NCBI GenBank assembly: GCA_937880845.1
Contig: CALFLL010000063.1
Coordinates: 16,269-80,268, forward strand
Reading direction: 5' to 3'
Length of the DNA: 64,000 nt
DNA from: an uncultured Drancourtella sp.
Lineage (GTDB): Bacteria; Bacillota; Clostridia; Lachnospirales; Lachnospiraceae
Part shown: positions 56,628 to 64,000 of the stretch, piece by piece
Layout: each line of letters begins with the position of its first letter
Numbering within the stretch: the first letter of the stretch is position 1
The notes under the pieces: model-generated
What the model saw: the letters and a program-made list of their open reading frames with translations, nothing else
Told to the model about the DNA's origin: nothing
The model's database searches: none
Program-made: the position numbers and the translations under genes

Positions 56628-56669
56628 AAAAAAAGCTGTAGAAACAGGTATCTTTCCTGCTCCACAGCT
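56628..56669 (-). terminator. Terminator of pepV
   Basis: AGCTGT-g-GA-g-CAGG pairs with CCTG-tt-TC-t-ACAGCT, followed by TTTTTTT on the minus strand. Confidence 0.8.
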
Positions 56670-56683
56670 CTCTTTGGTACACC

Positions 56684-58048
56684 CTATTTCAATGCAATCT
56701 CATACATTGCCGCTGCAACGATCTGATGGGAAAGCATCAGCTTTTCAACATCTGCGTATTCGTTTGGCTGATGGATCACATCCGGATCTCCCGGAAAAAT
56801 CGGTCCAAATGCAACCATGTTGTCAAACGCTTTTGCATAAGTTCCTCCGCCGATCGCGATCGGTTCTTCGTTTCCGCCTGTCTGAGTTTTATATACATTC
56901 ATTAATTTCCGCACCAGTTCGGAATCTTTCGGAACATATAATAACTTACCTTCTGCTTCTATGTTTGCTTCCAGTCCGTATTCTGCCGCATGTTTCTTTA
57001 CATTTGCGATCAGTGTTTCTCTGTCCGCATTCTTCGGATAACGGATATCCAGCGTGAAGAATAATTCGTTTTCTGTACATCTTACTACGCCAAGATTTAA
57101 AGAGGTCACACCTGTTTCTTCATCTTTCCAGCAGATATCCAGTGACTGGCCATTTGTTTCTGTTCCGATTTTTTCCAGGATGAAACGAATCATCTGTTCC
57201 ATGTCTCCGCCAATTCCTGCATCTTTTACTGCTTCAAACAGTCTGATAGCAGCATTGATTCCGCAATGTGGAGTACTTCCGTGAGCTCCTTTTCCTTCTG
57301 CAATTACTGTTGTTTTTCCGTTTTCTTTTGTTACTGTGATTCCTTCTCCTTCTTTTACAGAAAGATCTCCTTCGGCAACCAGAGTACATCTAGGGGTTAC
57401 AACATTTTTTGCAGTACCTCCTTCGATAGAAAGAACTTTGATTGCAGACGGATTTTCTACTTTTTTGGTAACTTCCCAGAAACTCTGTCCTTTTTCGCAG
57501 AAAATAACCGGGTATTCTGCATCCGGTGTAAATCCGATCGTTGGTTTTTCACCGCCTGCTTCTATGTAATGTTTTACACAGGAAGATCCGTTTTCTTCGT
57601 CTGTTCCGAAAATGACACGCAGTCTTCTGTCGATCGGAAGTCCAAGATCACGGATTGCTTTTAACGCATAAATAGCTCCGATCACCGGTCCTTTATCATC
57701 CATGATACCACGTCCGTACATTTTTCCGTCATGTACTTCACATGCAAGCGGAGGATACTTCCATCCATCTCCAAGAGGTACGATATCCAGATGTCCAAGT
57801 ACTGCTGCCATTTCTTCACCTTCACCGTATTCTACCCAGCCTACTTTGTTATCCAGATTTCCTGTTTTAAATCCAAGTTTTTCCCCTAACGCAAGTGCAT
57901 GGTCAAGAGCCTGTTTCGGTCCTCTTCCGTACGGAGCATCTGGTTCCGGTTCTCCTTTTACACTTTCGATTGCGATGCTTTCTTTGATGGATGCAAAGAT
58001 TTCATCTTTCATTTCCAGCATCTTTTCATTCAACTTCTCATATCCCAT
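56684..58048 (-). CDS. pepV: Dipeptidase PepV, M20 family
   Basis: 454 residues. Zinc ligands in ALGHLDIVPLGDGW (His, then GIMDDKGPV Asp), catalytic Glu in GTDEENGSSC, ligand Asp in FTPDAEYPVIFCEKG and the C-terminal His in PDVIHQPNEYADV. Cleaves Xaa-dipeptides with a broad range, fitting an amino-acid fermenter. Promoter candidate TTGCCT-N17-TACACT ends about 50 bases upstream, with a CCGAA/TTCGG hairpin in the leader. Confidence 0.93.
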   Translation of the reverse strand: MGYEKLNEKMLEMKDEIFASIKESIAIESVKGEPEPDAPYGRGPKQALDHALALGEKLGFKTGNLDNKVGWVEYGEGEEMAAVLGHLDIVPLGDGWKYPPLACEVHDGKMYGRGIMDDKGPVIGAIYALKAIRDLGLPIDRRLRVIFGTDEENGSSCVKHYIEAGGEKPTIGFTPDAEYPVIFCEKGQSFWEVTKKVENPSAIKVLSIEGGTAKNVVTPRCTLVAEGDLSVKEGEGITVTKENGKTTVIAEGKGAHGSTPHCGINAAIRLFEAVKDAGIGGDMEQMIRFILEKIGTETNGQSLDICWKDEETGVTSLNLGVVRCTENELFFTLDIRYPKNADRETLIANVKKHAAEYGLEANIEAEGKLLYVPKDSELVRKLMNVYKTQTGGNEEPIAIGGGTYAKAFDNMVAFGPIFPGDPDVIHQPNEYADVEKLMLSHQIVAAAMYEIALK

Positions 58049-58217
58049 TGTTGTAACTCCTTTCGCCGAACATTTCGGTGTATAAATTCATAGATTAGTG
58101 TATAATATACTGACAAAAAAGGCAAGATATATTCCATATTTCAGATAATTGTTTAAAACTTCACAATCTTCGTTTTCAAAATTTCAACACCAAAATCATT
58201 TTGCCCCTCAAAATCTT

Positions 58218-58265
58218 ACAAAAAAAGATGTTGTTATAATTGATTCTATAACAACATCTTTTTAT
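58218..58265 (-). terminator. Terminator of the acidic/basic membrane protein gene
   Basis: AAAAAGATGTTGTTATA pairs with TATAACAACATCTTTTT around an eight-base loop, followed by seven T on the minus strand. Confidence 0.85.
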
Positions 58266-58270
58266 TTTCT

Positions 58271-59134
58271 TTATTGTCGCATCACTTTTCTAATCACACA
58301 TAATACAACCCCGGCCAAACAACAGCCAAGCATCATTGTTTTCATACCATCCAGGATCTGAAGTGCCAGTCTTGCTCCGTCCAGCATCTGTGGATTCTGC
58401 GGAAGCAAAGCTTCCGCTTTTCCTGCAATCGCTACAAGAATTCCAAAGAAAAGGAAAGCGGTAAGTCCACGTCCCGTGTCATAACTTCTGACTCTTCCGC
58501 CATCTGCCATCTTTTTCCCTGTCAGAATCCAAAATGCCGATATCAAACCGATCAACAAAAGTATCCCTGCAATCCCAAGATAAATTCCTTCTGCGTAGTT
58601 CTTATCTGCTGCCACTCTCCAGATTTCTCCGAGTGTGCTTTTCTGTGCCCAAAAATCCTGAAACATTTTTAACACAATAAGAACCATCAAAATAAAACTT
58701 CCGCATTTCAACACAAGAGAAAGTCCCTTCCCAACTGCTTTTCCTGCTGCCTTTCCTGCTTTCCCCGCAGTTTTTCCGACTGCTTTTACCGGTTTGGCAA
58801 CTGACGGTCCTTTTTTCTTTTTCTGTTCCTTTCCGGTTTCCGGCTGCGGTTTTCTTTTCTTCGGAGGGTTCGATGAAGATCTGCTTTTCGCTTTTGGAGA
58901 TGAGGAAGCCTTCGGAGAAGGCTTTTTTTCTGCCTTTCTTACCGGTTCTTCTTTGTAATCATCCCAGTCACTTCCTGTATCCCAGTCATCTTCGTCAAAC
59001 CATTCTTCTATCTCCAGGTTTCCTGTATCTTGGGATGGTTCCTCGTCATCCAGCCATTCAATATCAAGCCAGTCGTCTTCCTGATTTATGTCTTTGTCTA
59101 TGTGATCTTTGATCCTTCTTCCAGAGGATGCCAT
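58271..59134 (-). CDS. Unknown membrane protein with acidic-Trp and histone H1-like regions
   Basis: 287 residues, not recognised. Residues 1-60 are acidic and Trp-rich (DDWLDIEWLDDEE, IEEWFDEDDWDTGSDWDDY). 62-140 are Lys/Ser/Pro/Ala-rich, ending in AKPVKAVGKTAGKAGKAAGK, like eukaryotic H1 tails. Then four hydrophobic segments (about 142-160, 183-205, 223-242, 262-282). AAAGGAGG ribosome site. Alone in its own unit. The charged N-terminal half should be in the cytoplasm and may bind nucleic acid, but this is speculation. Confidence 0.8.
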   Translation of the reverse strand: MASSGRRIKDHIDKDINQEDDWLDIEWLDDEEPSQDTGNLEIEEWFDEDDWDTGSDWDDYKEEPVRKAEKKPSPKASSSPKAKSRSSSNPPKKRKPQPETGKEQKKKKGPSVAKPVKAVGKTAGKAGKAAGKAVGKGLSLVLKCGSFILMVLIVLKMFQDFWAQKSTLGEIWRVAADKNYAEGIYLGIAGILLLIGLISAFWILTGKKMADGGRVRSYDTGRGLTAFLFFGILVAIAGKAEALLPQNPQMLDGARLALQILDGMKTMMLGCCLAGVVLCVIRKVMRQ

Positions 59135-59252
59135 ATGATCAGCCTCCTTTTGTAAGCTACATTTTTGGTTTCAACACTCTTATTGTAGCATGAAACGTTT
59201 CAAAGGAGTGGCTTTTCACATTTTTTTAAGAAACTTAAATATTTATCAATAT

Positions 59253-60278
59253 TTATCCTAAATATTCTTTAAGCAGAAGCAGAGTATTTTTCACACCGTC
59301 TACATGGCTTCTTTCATATCCGTGAGAAGCATATACCCCTGCACCGATCAGAGAATGTTTTACATCATATCCTGCCCTTAATGTTGCTTCCGCATCTGAA
59401 CCATAATGTGGATATACATCGATTGCATAATCAACGCCGGCTTTCTTTGCTGCCTCAACAAGAGCAGATACCACTTCATAGTTGTATGGACCGCCGCTGT
59501 CTTTTGCACAGATAGATACCTGATGTTCTTTGCATGTAAGTCCGTCTCCTACGCATCCCATATCAACAGACATAACTTCTGTAACTCCTTCCGGAACGGA
59601 AGCAGATCCGCCGTGTCCCACTTCTTCATATACTGTCATATGAATATAAATCTTTCTTTCCGGAACAATCCTTTCATCTTTCAGATGTTTTGCATATCCA
59701 AGTAAAATGGCAGAGCTTAATTTGTCATCCAGGAAACGGCTCTTGATATATCCGCTTTTTGTAATCATTGTACGTGGTTCAAAGCATACATAATCTCCGA
59801 CTGCAATTCCCAGTTTTTCTGTTTCTTCTTTTGAGAATACTTTTTCATCAATAACGATTTCCATTACATCATATGTACGCATGGTATCTGCATATTTTCC
59901 GTTTACATGTACGGATGCATTGCAAAGCTGGCATGTTCCGTCATAAACTTTTCCGTCTCTTGTTCTGATGCGGACTGTTTCACATTCTGCAGTATTTGCA
60001 CCGATTCCTCCAACAGGTGAAATTTCCAGACATCCGTTGCTTTTGATCTGTGATACCATTGCACCAAGTGTATCTACATGAGATTCCAAAAAGATGGCAT
60101 TGTTTTCATCTTTTCCGTCAATTTCGGCGATCACGCCGCCTTTTATTGTACGGTATGCTTTAATTCCAAGATTTGCAAATTCCTGTAACAGATAATCTGT
60201 CACTTCTTTTGTATAACCTGAAGGACTGTCGATTGCAAGAATATTCTTGAGCTGCTGTAATACATATTCCATATCCAT
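59253..60278 (-). CDS. M42 family metallopeptidase (glutamyl aminopeptidase/endoglucanase-like)
   Basis: 341 residues. LESHVDTLGAMV (metal His and Asp), SRFLDDKLSSAILL (bridging Asp), YEEVGHGGSA (catalytic Glu pair) and SVDMGCVGDG; final SHGYERSHVDGV gives the last His. Aminopeptidase on short peptides. It is followed 24 bases upstream by the GNAT gene in the same direction. The VGHGGSA motif differs from the usual VGLRGA, so specificity may differ. Confidence 0.92.
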   Translation of the reverse strand: MDMEYVLQQLKNILAIDSPSGYTKEVTDYLLQEFANLGIKAYRTIKGGVIAEIDGKDENNAIFLESHVDTLGAMVSQIKSNGCLEISPVGGIGANTAECETVRIRTRDGKVYDGTCQLCNASVHVNGKYADTMRTYDVMEIVIDEKVFSKEETEKLGIAVGDYVCFEPRTMITKSGYIKSRFLDDKLSSAILLGYAKHLKDERIVPERKIYIHMTVYEEVGHGGSASVPEGVTEVMSVDMGCVGDGLTCKEHQVSICAKDSGGPYNYEVVSALVEAAKKAGVDYAIDVYPHYGSDAEATLRAGYDVKHSLIGAGVYASHGYERSHVDGVKNTLLLLKEYLG

Positions 60279-60302
60279 TTTTGTTACCTCTTTCCTATTG
60301 AA

Positions 60303-60746
60303 TTAAAATTCTTTTTTCAGATATACCATATCTTTTAATTGTTTTCCGCATTCTATGATCGGGTGATCATAATTATCCACAAAAAAGTCCTTGATTCTGT
60401 GACTTTCCGTGAATCCACACTTCTTATAAAAAGGAATCGTCAGCGGACTGTCTCCGGTTCCGACATAAAGTGTTTTTAAGTCTTCATAATACGCTTCAAC
60501 ATACTTTATTAATTCCTTTCCATACCCCCTTTTTTGAAATCCGGGAGAAACCGCAATGTTTTTGAGCTCGTAAATCCCTTCTCCTAACCTTACGACGATA
60601 CATTCTCCCGCAGCATTTTCATTGTCCTCTAACAGAAACATATCTCCACGGTCCAGGTATTCTTCGATCATACTTTCCTGCTCATCTGCCAAAAATAATA
60701 AATCCATATACTTCCGCTTTTCGGATTCTATTTTTATTATTTGCAT
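60303..60746 (-). CDS. GNAT family N-acetyltransferase
   Basis: 147 residues. IYELKNIAVSPGFQKRGYGKELI is the acetyl-CoA motif A (Q/RxxGxG/A), then FYKKCGFTESHRI. ATG at 60746 follows AAAGGAG; a GTG earlier overlaps it. Acceptor unknown. Confidence 0.88.
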   Translation of the reverse strand: MQIIKIESEKRKYMDLLFLADEQESMIEEYLDRGDMFLLEDNENAAGECIVVRLGEGIYELKNIAVSPGFQKRGYGKELIKYVEAYYEDLKTLYVGTGDSPLTIPFYKKCGFTESHRIKDFFVDNYDHPIIECGKQLKDMVYLKKEF

Positions 60747-60843
60747 TTGCTTTTCTCCTTTTTTCACAACGCTGGTTTTATTATACCATTATTTTTTAAC
60801 ACTTTCACCTATGATTTCTTACTTTTAAAAATTTTTCAAAAAA

Positions 60844-60886
60844 TTAGCACTCAAGTGTTGACAGTGCTAATAATAGGTGTTATATT
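60844..60886 (+). promoter_or_regulatory. CIRCE operator and promoter of hsp20
   Basis: TTAGCACTC, nine bases, CAGTGCTAA (60844-60870) is a CIRCE element with one mismatch; HrcA binds this. It overlaps the promoter TTGACA (60858-60863), 17 bases, TATATT (60881-60886). So the gene is repressed by HrcA until heat or misfolding stress. Confidence 0.9.
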
Positions 60887-61010
60887 ACACATAGAGCAAA
60901 GATGAAGGAACAAAAAAGATTCCTCACCGATGTTCGATCACAACACTTCGGATTCTCCGACAGTGCTTATAGAACATATTTTATTTGTCACATGAAAGGA
61001 GAAATGACTT

Positions 61011-61448
61011 ATGATGATGCCTAGTATTTTTGGAGAAAACTTATTTGATGACTGGATGGACTTCCCATTTGACGATTCTTTCTTTAACAGAAAAGTTCCG
61101 TCTTATGCGAAAAATATGAAAACAGATATCCGCGATATGGAAAATTCTTACGAACTTGATATCGACCTTCCAGGATATAAAAAAGATGAGATCAATGCAC
61201 AGTTAAAAGATGGATACCTTACCATCTCTGCCGCAAAGAATATAAATAACGACGAAAAAGATAAAAAAGGTAACTACATCCGTCGTGAACGTTACAGCGG
61301 AACAATGAGCAGAAGTTTCTATGTAGGAGAAGCGGTAAAACAGGAAGATATCCATGCAAAATACGAAGACGGTATCCTGAAATTATCTATTCCGAAAAAA
61401 TCACAGAAAGAAGTAGAAAAAAACAATTATATTTCCATTGAAGGCTAA
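61011..61448 (+). CDS. Small heat shock protein, Hsp20/alpha-crystallin family
   Basis: 145 residues. Alpha-crystallin domain about 38-140: DIRDMENSYELDIDLPGYKKDEINAQLKDGYLTISA, GTMSRSFYVGEAVKQEDIHAKYEDGILKLSIPKK. ATP-independent holdase. AAAGGAG nine bases before three ATG codons in a row. A leader of about 118 bases separates it from the CIRCE promoter. Confidence 0.95.
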   Translation: MMMPSIFGENLFDDWMDFPFDDSFFNRKVPSYAKNMKTDIRDMENSYELDIDLPGYKKDEINAQLKDGYLTISAAKNINNDEKDKKGNYIRRERYSGTMSRSFYVGEAVKQEDIHAKYEDGILKLSIPKKSQKEVEKNNYISIEG

Positions 61449-61471
61449 TTCGAAATAACTCTTTCATATAG

Positions 61472-61512
61472 AAAAACCGGAAGGGAGCAATCTCCTTTCC
61501 GGTTTTTCTTAT
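61472..61512. terminator. Bidirectional terminator between hsp20 and the ABC transporter genes
   Basis: AAAAACCGGAA-gGGAG pairs with CTCC-TTTCCGGTTTTT, loop CAAT, T-rich on both sides. Confidence 0.85.
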
Positions 61513-62126
61513 ATTTCATCTTCTTTTGCCCAGGGACAAATGCTGTCCCCCATTTTTTTGGCTTCTCTTTTATCATGAGTTACAAAGATCACTGTTTTGC
61601 CTTGACAGCATTTCTTCGTATAAGCAATGGCTTTTTCTTTAGTTTCCTCATCCAACCCTTTAAACGGTTCATCCAGGAACAAAATATCCCAGTCCGCATA
61701 TAATGCCCGAAGAAGTGCCACTCTTCTTCTCATCCCCCCGGACAGCTCTCTTACCGGCTGATCTTCACATCCCGAAAGCCCCATCTCTTCCATCGCTTCA
61801 TGGATATCCTTTATTTCCTGCTGTTTTCCTCCGGGTATCTTTTTCAGAGAAACAAGCCGGATGTTGGCAGATGCACTTAAATTTTCACATAACCGGTCCT
61901 CCTGAAATACCGCACTTTTTTTCAGTCCTTCCATTCCAAGAATCGTTCCTTCATCTGCCTGTTCCAACCCCATCAGAATTCTTAAAAGAGTGGTTTTTCC
62001 TTTTCCGGATGGTGCCATGATACACGTTGTCTGGCCTTTCGGGAAATCAAAAGAAGCATTGTTTAAAACCTTTTTCCCTTCATACTGCTTACACAGATGA
62101 CGGATTATGATGTTCTCTTTTTTCAT
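61509..62126 (-). CDS. ABC transporter ATP-binding protein, NitT/TauT type
   Basis: 205 residues. Walker A APSGKGKTT, Q-loop FQEDRL, signature LSGGMRRR, Walker B ILFLDEPFKGLD, H-loop VTHD. Short for the family (about 240), with no C-terminal extension. Follows the permease gene by one base. Confidence 0.93.
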   Translation of the reverse strand: MKKENIIIRHLCKQYEGKKVLNNASFDFPKGQTTCIMAPSGKGKTTLLRILMGLEQADEGTILGMEGLKKSAVFQEDRLCENLSASANIRLVSLKKIPGGKQQEIKDIHEAMEEMGLSGCEDQPVRELSGGMRRRVALLRALYADWDILFLDEPFKGLDEETKEKAIAYTKKCCQGKTVIFVTHDKREAKKMGDSICPWAKEDEI

Positions 62127-62127
62127 C

Positions 62128-62901
62128 TTATTTCATCCTTTCCAGACTATATACAACACGGTCAATGGTAGCAAGGAATAATTTTTCAAATAGCAGGCTG
62201 ATCAGTACGATGACAATGGTCCACGCAAACAGATCCGGTGTATTTAAATAGACTTTGGCATTGTAAAGCTGTTCCCCGATAGATTTATCCGGAAGCCCGA
62301 TTACTTCCGCCGCTACCCCGGCTTTCCAACAAAGACCAAGGCCAAGAGAGCACCCTGCCCTGAAAAACGGGAGCACCTGCGACACATAAATATAGCGAAT
62401 CCGTGTTCTGGCCGACAATTCAAACACCTCTGCCATTTCCAACAATTTCTGATCCATACTTTCTATCCCGTTGAGTACATTTGTATAAATAACAGGAAAT
62501 ACCATCAAAAAAGAAATCACGACGGAAAGGTTTTCAGACGGCACCCAGATCAGCACAAGAATGACAAAGGACGCAACCGGAATCGCTTTGATCGTAAGAA
62601 CGGCCGGTGCCAACAGTTCCCTGATTCTTTTAAAACGGTAAGACAGTCCCGCCATCAGAACACCGGTAACCATGGCAAGTAAAAAACCTCCAAGAATCCG
62701 GATGAGGGAAAACAAGATCGAATACCATAATTCTCTCGTCTGCACCAGTTCAAAAAGCCGCTTTAAAACAACGACAGGAGATACGAGTAATATCTCCTGT
62801 CCGATAGAAACGCTGACTGCCTGCCAGACAAGCAGCCAGACAGCCACAGCCCATAATCTGATCTTTCTTTTCTTTTTCTTACGGGATGTAGTAGAAATCA
62901 T
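62128..62901 (-). CDS. ABC transporter permease, NitT/TauT type
   Basis: 257 residues with a basic N-terminus (SRKKKKRKIR) and six membrane segments. EAA-like loop LEMAEVFELSARTRIRYIYVSQVLPFFRAGCSLGLGLCWKAGVAAEVIG. Start lies inside the end of the binding protein gene (23-base overlap). Confidence 0.92.
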   Translation of the reverse strand: MISTTSRKKKKRKIRLWAVAVWLLVWQAVSVSIGQEILLVSPVVVLKRLFELVQTRELWYSILFSLIRILGGFLLAMVTGVLMAGLSYRFKRIRELLAPAVLTIKAIPVASFVILVLIWVPSENLSVVISFLMVFPVIYTNVLNGIESMDQKLLEMAEVFELSARTRIRYIYVSQVLPFFRAGCSLGLGLCWKAGVAAEVIGLPDKSIGEQLYNAKVYLNTPDLFAWTIVIVLISLLFEKLFLATIDRVVYSLERMK

Positions 62902-63916
62902 CTTTTGGCAATGCTCCTCCTATGGCTTTCGGATTCTGATCGGAAAGCACTTTTAAATATCCTGAAAGCTGTTCCTTCATATCTTTTCCAAAGATACATA
63001 CAATGTTACATTCCGGCAGTGCTTTTTTTGCAACCGGTTCCGGAACAATATCATACTGTCCTACCAGTTTTGCCGCTTCATCGTTATTTTCATTTACAAA
63101 TGTTACGGATTCTTTATAGTGCTTCATAAAATCTTCCACCGCCTGCGGATTTTCTTTTACAAAATCCGTACGGGCAACCACAACACCTGTAATCATGGAA
63201 CTCTTTTCTTCTGTATCCTTTGCTTCCTGAATCTTATCCCATTCTTCCGTCATATCCAATGCAATACGGATGTTTGGATTTTTGGTCTGTGCTGTTGTTA
63301 CAAACGGCTGAGGAAGCATCGCGATTCCGTCTGGATCATTTGCAAGTGCAGCTACACATTCGGAATGTTCGCTTTTCCATTCAATCTTCACATCTGTTTC
63401 CGGATTTATTCCGTTTTCCTGCAAAATGTAATCCAGTGCATATTCCGGTGTGGAACCTTTTCCGCTTGCATAGATCGTCTTCCCTTTTAAGTCTGCCGCA
63501 GTTTTAACTGCTTCACCACTTTCTACAATATACAAAACTCCAAGGGTATTTACCGCCAGTACCTGTACCTTGCCTTTCGTATTGTTATAGAGTACGGATG
63601 CCAGATTGGCAGGAACCGCTGCGATATCAATCTCGCCCTGCACTAGCTTTGGTGTCACTTCGTCGGCAGATGCCGCAATATTAAAATGGTAATTCTCATC
63701 CGTTACTTCTTTTTTGTCGGCATCGTTCATGAATTTGACCATCCCCATAGCTGTCGGTCCTTTCAGAGCCGTAATATCCACATCGACAGGATCTTTTTTC
63801 TGCTCCGTTTTTGTTTGTCCTTTCTCCTTGCCACTCTCGTTTTTTCCTGTTCCGCATCCTGTTAAAGCTACTGCAAACAGAGCAATGACAAGCATCCATG
63901 AACACAATTTTTTCAT
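62879..63916 (-). CDS. ABC transporter substrate-binding lipoprotein, NitT/TauT type
   Basis: 345 residues. Lipoprotein signal with lipobox LTGC (Cys21) and a Lys/Glu-rich linker. ITALKGPTAMGMVKFM and AASADEVTPKLVQGEIDIAAVPANLASVLYN show the SsuA/ThiY-like two-lobe fold. Substrate could be a sulfonate, pyrimidine or other small molecule; the sequence does not decide. GGAGAGGAG ribosome site. The remaining 84 bases to the window end hold no clear promoter. Confidence 0.92.
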   Translation of the reverse strand: MKKLCSWMLVIALFAVALTGCGTGKNESGKEKGQTKTEQKKDPVDVDITALKGPTAMGMVKFMNDADKKEVTDENYHFNIAASADEVTPKLVQGEIDIAAVPANLASVLYNNTKGKVQVLAVNTLGVLYIVESGEAVKTAADLKGKTIYASGKGSTPEYALDYILQENGINPETDVKIEWKSEHSECVAALANDPDGIAMLPQPFVTTAQTKNPNIRIALDMTEEWDKIQEAKDTEEKSSMITGVVVARTDFVKENPQAVEDFMKHYKESVTFVNENNDEAAKLVGQYDIVPEPVAKKALPECNIVCIFGKDMKEQLSGYLKVLSDQNPKAIGGALPKDDFYYIP

Positions 63917-64000
63917 AATATTCTCCTCTCCTTTTTACTTTTTGCATAGTTAGTGTCTGCTGAGCAAACTGAAAACACTTGATTTTACTGACTTTTGCCC

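Noticed and set aside
56194..57057. 287-codon open frame on the plus strand across the ABC exporter and pepV ends
   Set aside because: Crosses two real genes and a terminator; no promoter, ribosome site or recognisable domain.
1..64000. Insertion sequences, prophage, CRISPR array or integrase
   Set aside because: No transposase, integrase, phage gene or spaced repeat array was seen on either strand.

Overview
The window reads as chromosome of a low-GC anaerobic Firmicute, most likely a Clostridia member of the Lachnospiraceae type. The grounds are the S10-spc-alpha gene order with a small KOW gene between map and infA, the SigmaA-like promoters, the Stickland D-proline reductase genes, a membrane pyrophosphatase and CIRCE control. 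The genus cannot be fixed from sequence alone.

Layout. (1) 1-16553, minus strand: the ribosomal protein supercluster from rpsJ down to a nearly complete rplQ, including secY, adk, map, infA and rpoA. It starts at a clear promoter with a structured S10 leader. A second structured leader lies just before rpsM, the place where S4 controls the alpha operon in other bacteria. (2) 16554-16979: no protein gene, but a complete-looking small RNA unit with promoter, four hairpins, C-rich loops and terminator. (3) 16980-26206: a TSUP permease and the D-proline reductase locus (prdC, prdA, a small conserved protein, prdB, prdD, prdE, proline racemase prdF), with tRNA-Sec upstream of prdC and a TetR regulator. 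PrdB has an in-frame UGA followed by a SECIS-like hairpin. (4) 26220-37395: K+-type membrane pyrophosphatase, then a selenium set: DUF3343, TusA-like, YedE, class V aminotransferase, LysR, selB, selA, selD (itself a selenoprotein) and yedF. Regions 3 and 4 hold nearly everything needed to make selenocysteine and one enzyme that uses it. (5) 37585-42745: rRNA methyltransferase, nagB-nagA, an epimerase, a HAD phosphatase and a 53-residue protein. (6) 42797-48923: GH127-type glycosidase with a sugar ABC transporter and an AraC regulator. (7) 48911-52974: GntR-RCK regulator, an MBL-fold protein that has lost its metal ligands, and a SulP transporter whose start is out of frame at an A7 tract. (8) 53027-64000: heterodimeric ABC exporter, dipeptidase PepV, an odd acidic/basic membrane protein, M42 peptidase, GNAT, CIRCE-controlled Hsp20, and a NitT/TauT-type ABC transporter.

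Functionally, regions 3 and 4 form one story. Racemase makes D-proline, PrdA/PrdB reduce it to 5-aminovalerate with electrons probably passed through PrdC, and the selenium genes supply selenophosphate and Sec-tRNA for PrdB and SelD. The usual sigma54 regulator PrdR is not in the window. Strongest items for follow-up are the small RNA unit, the A7 tract at the SulP start with its dead MBL partner, the rpsM leader, and the split of PrdD/PrdE exactly at the PrdA processing site.
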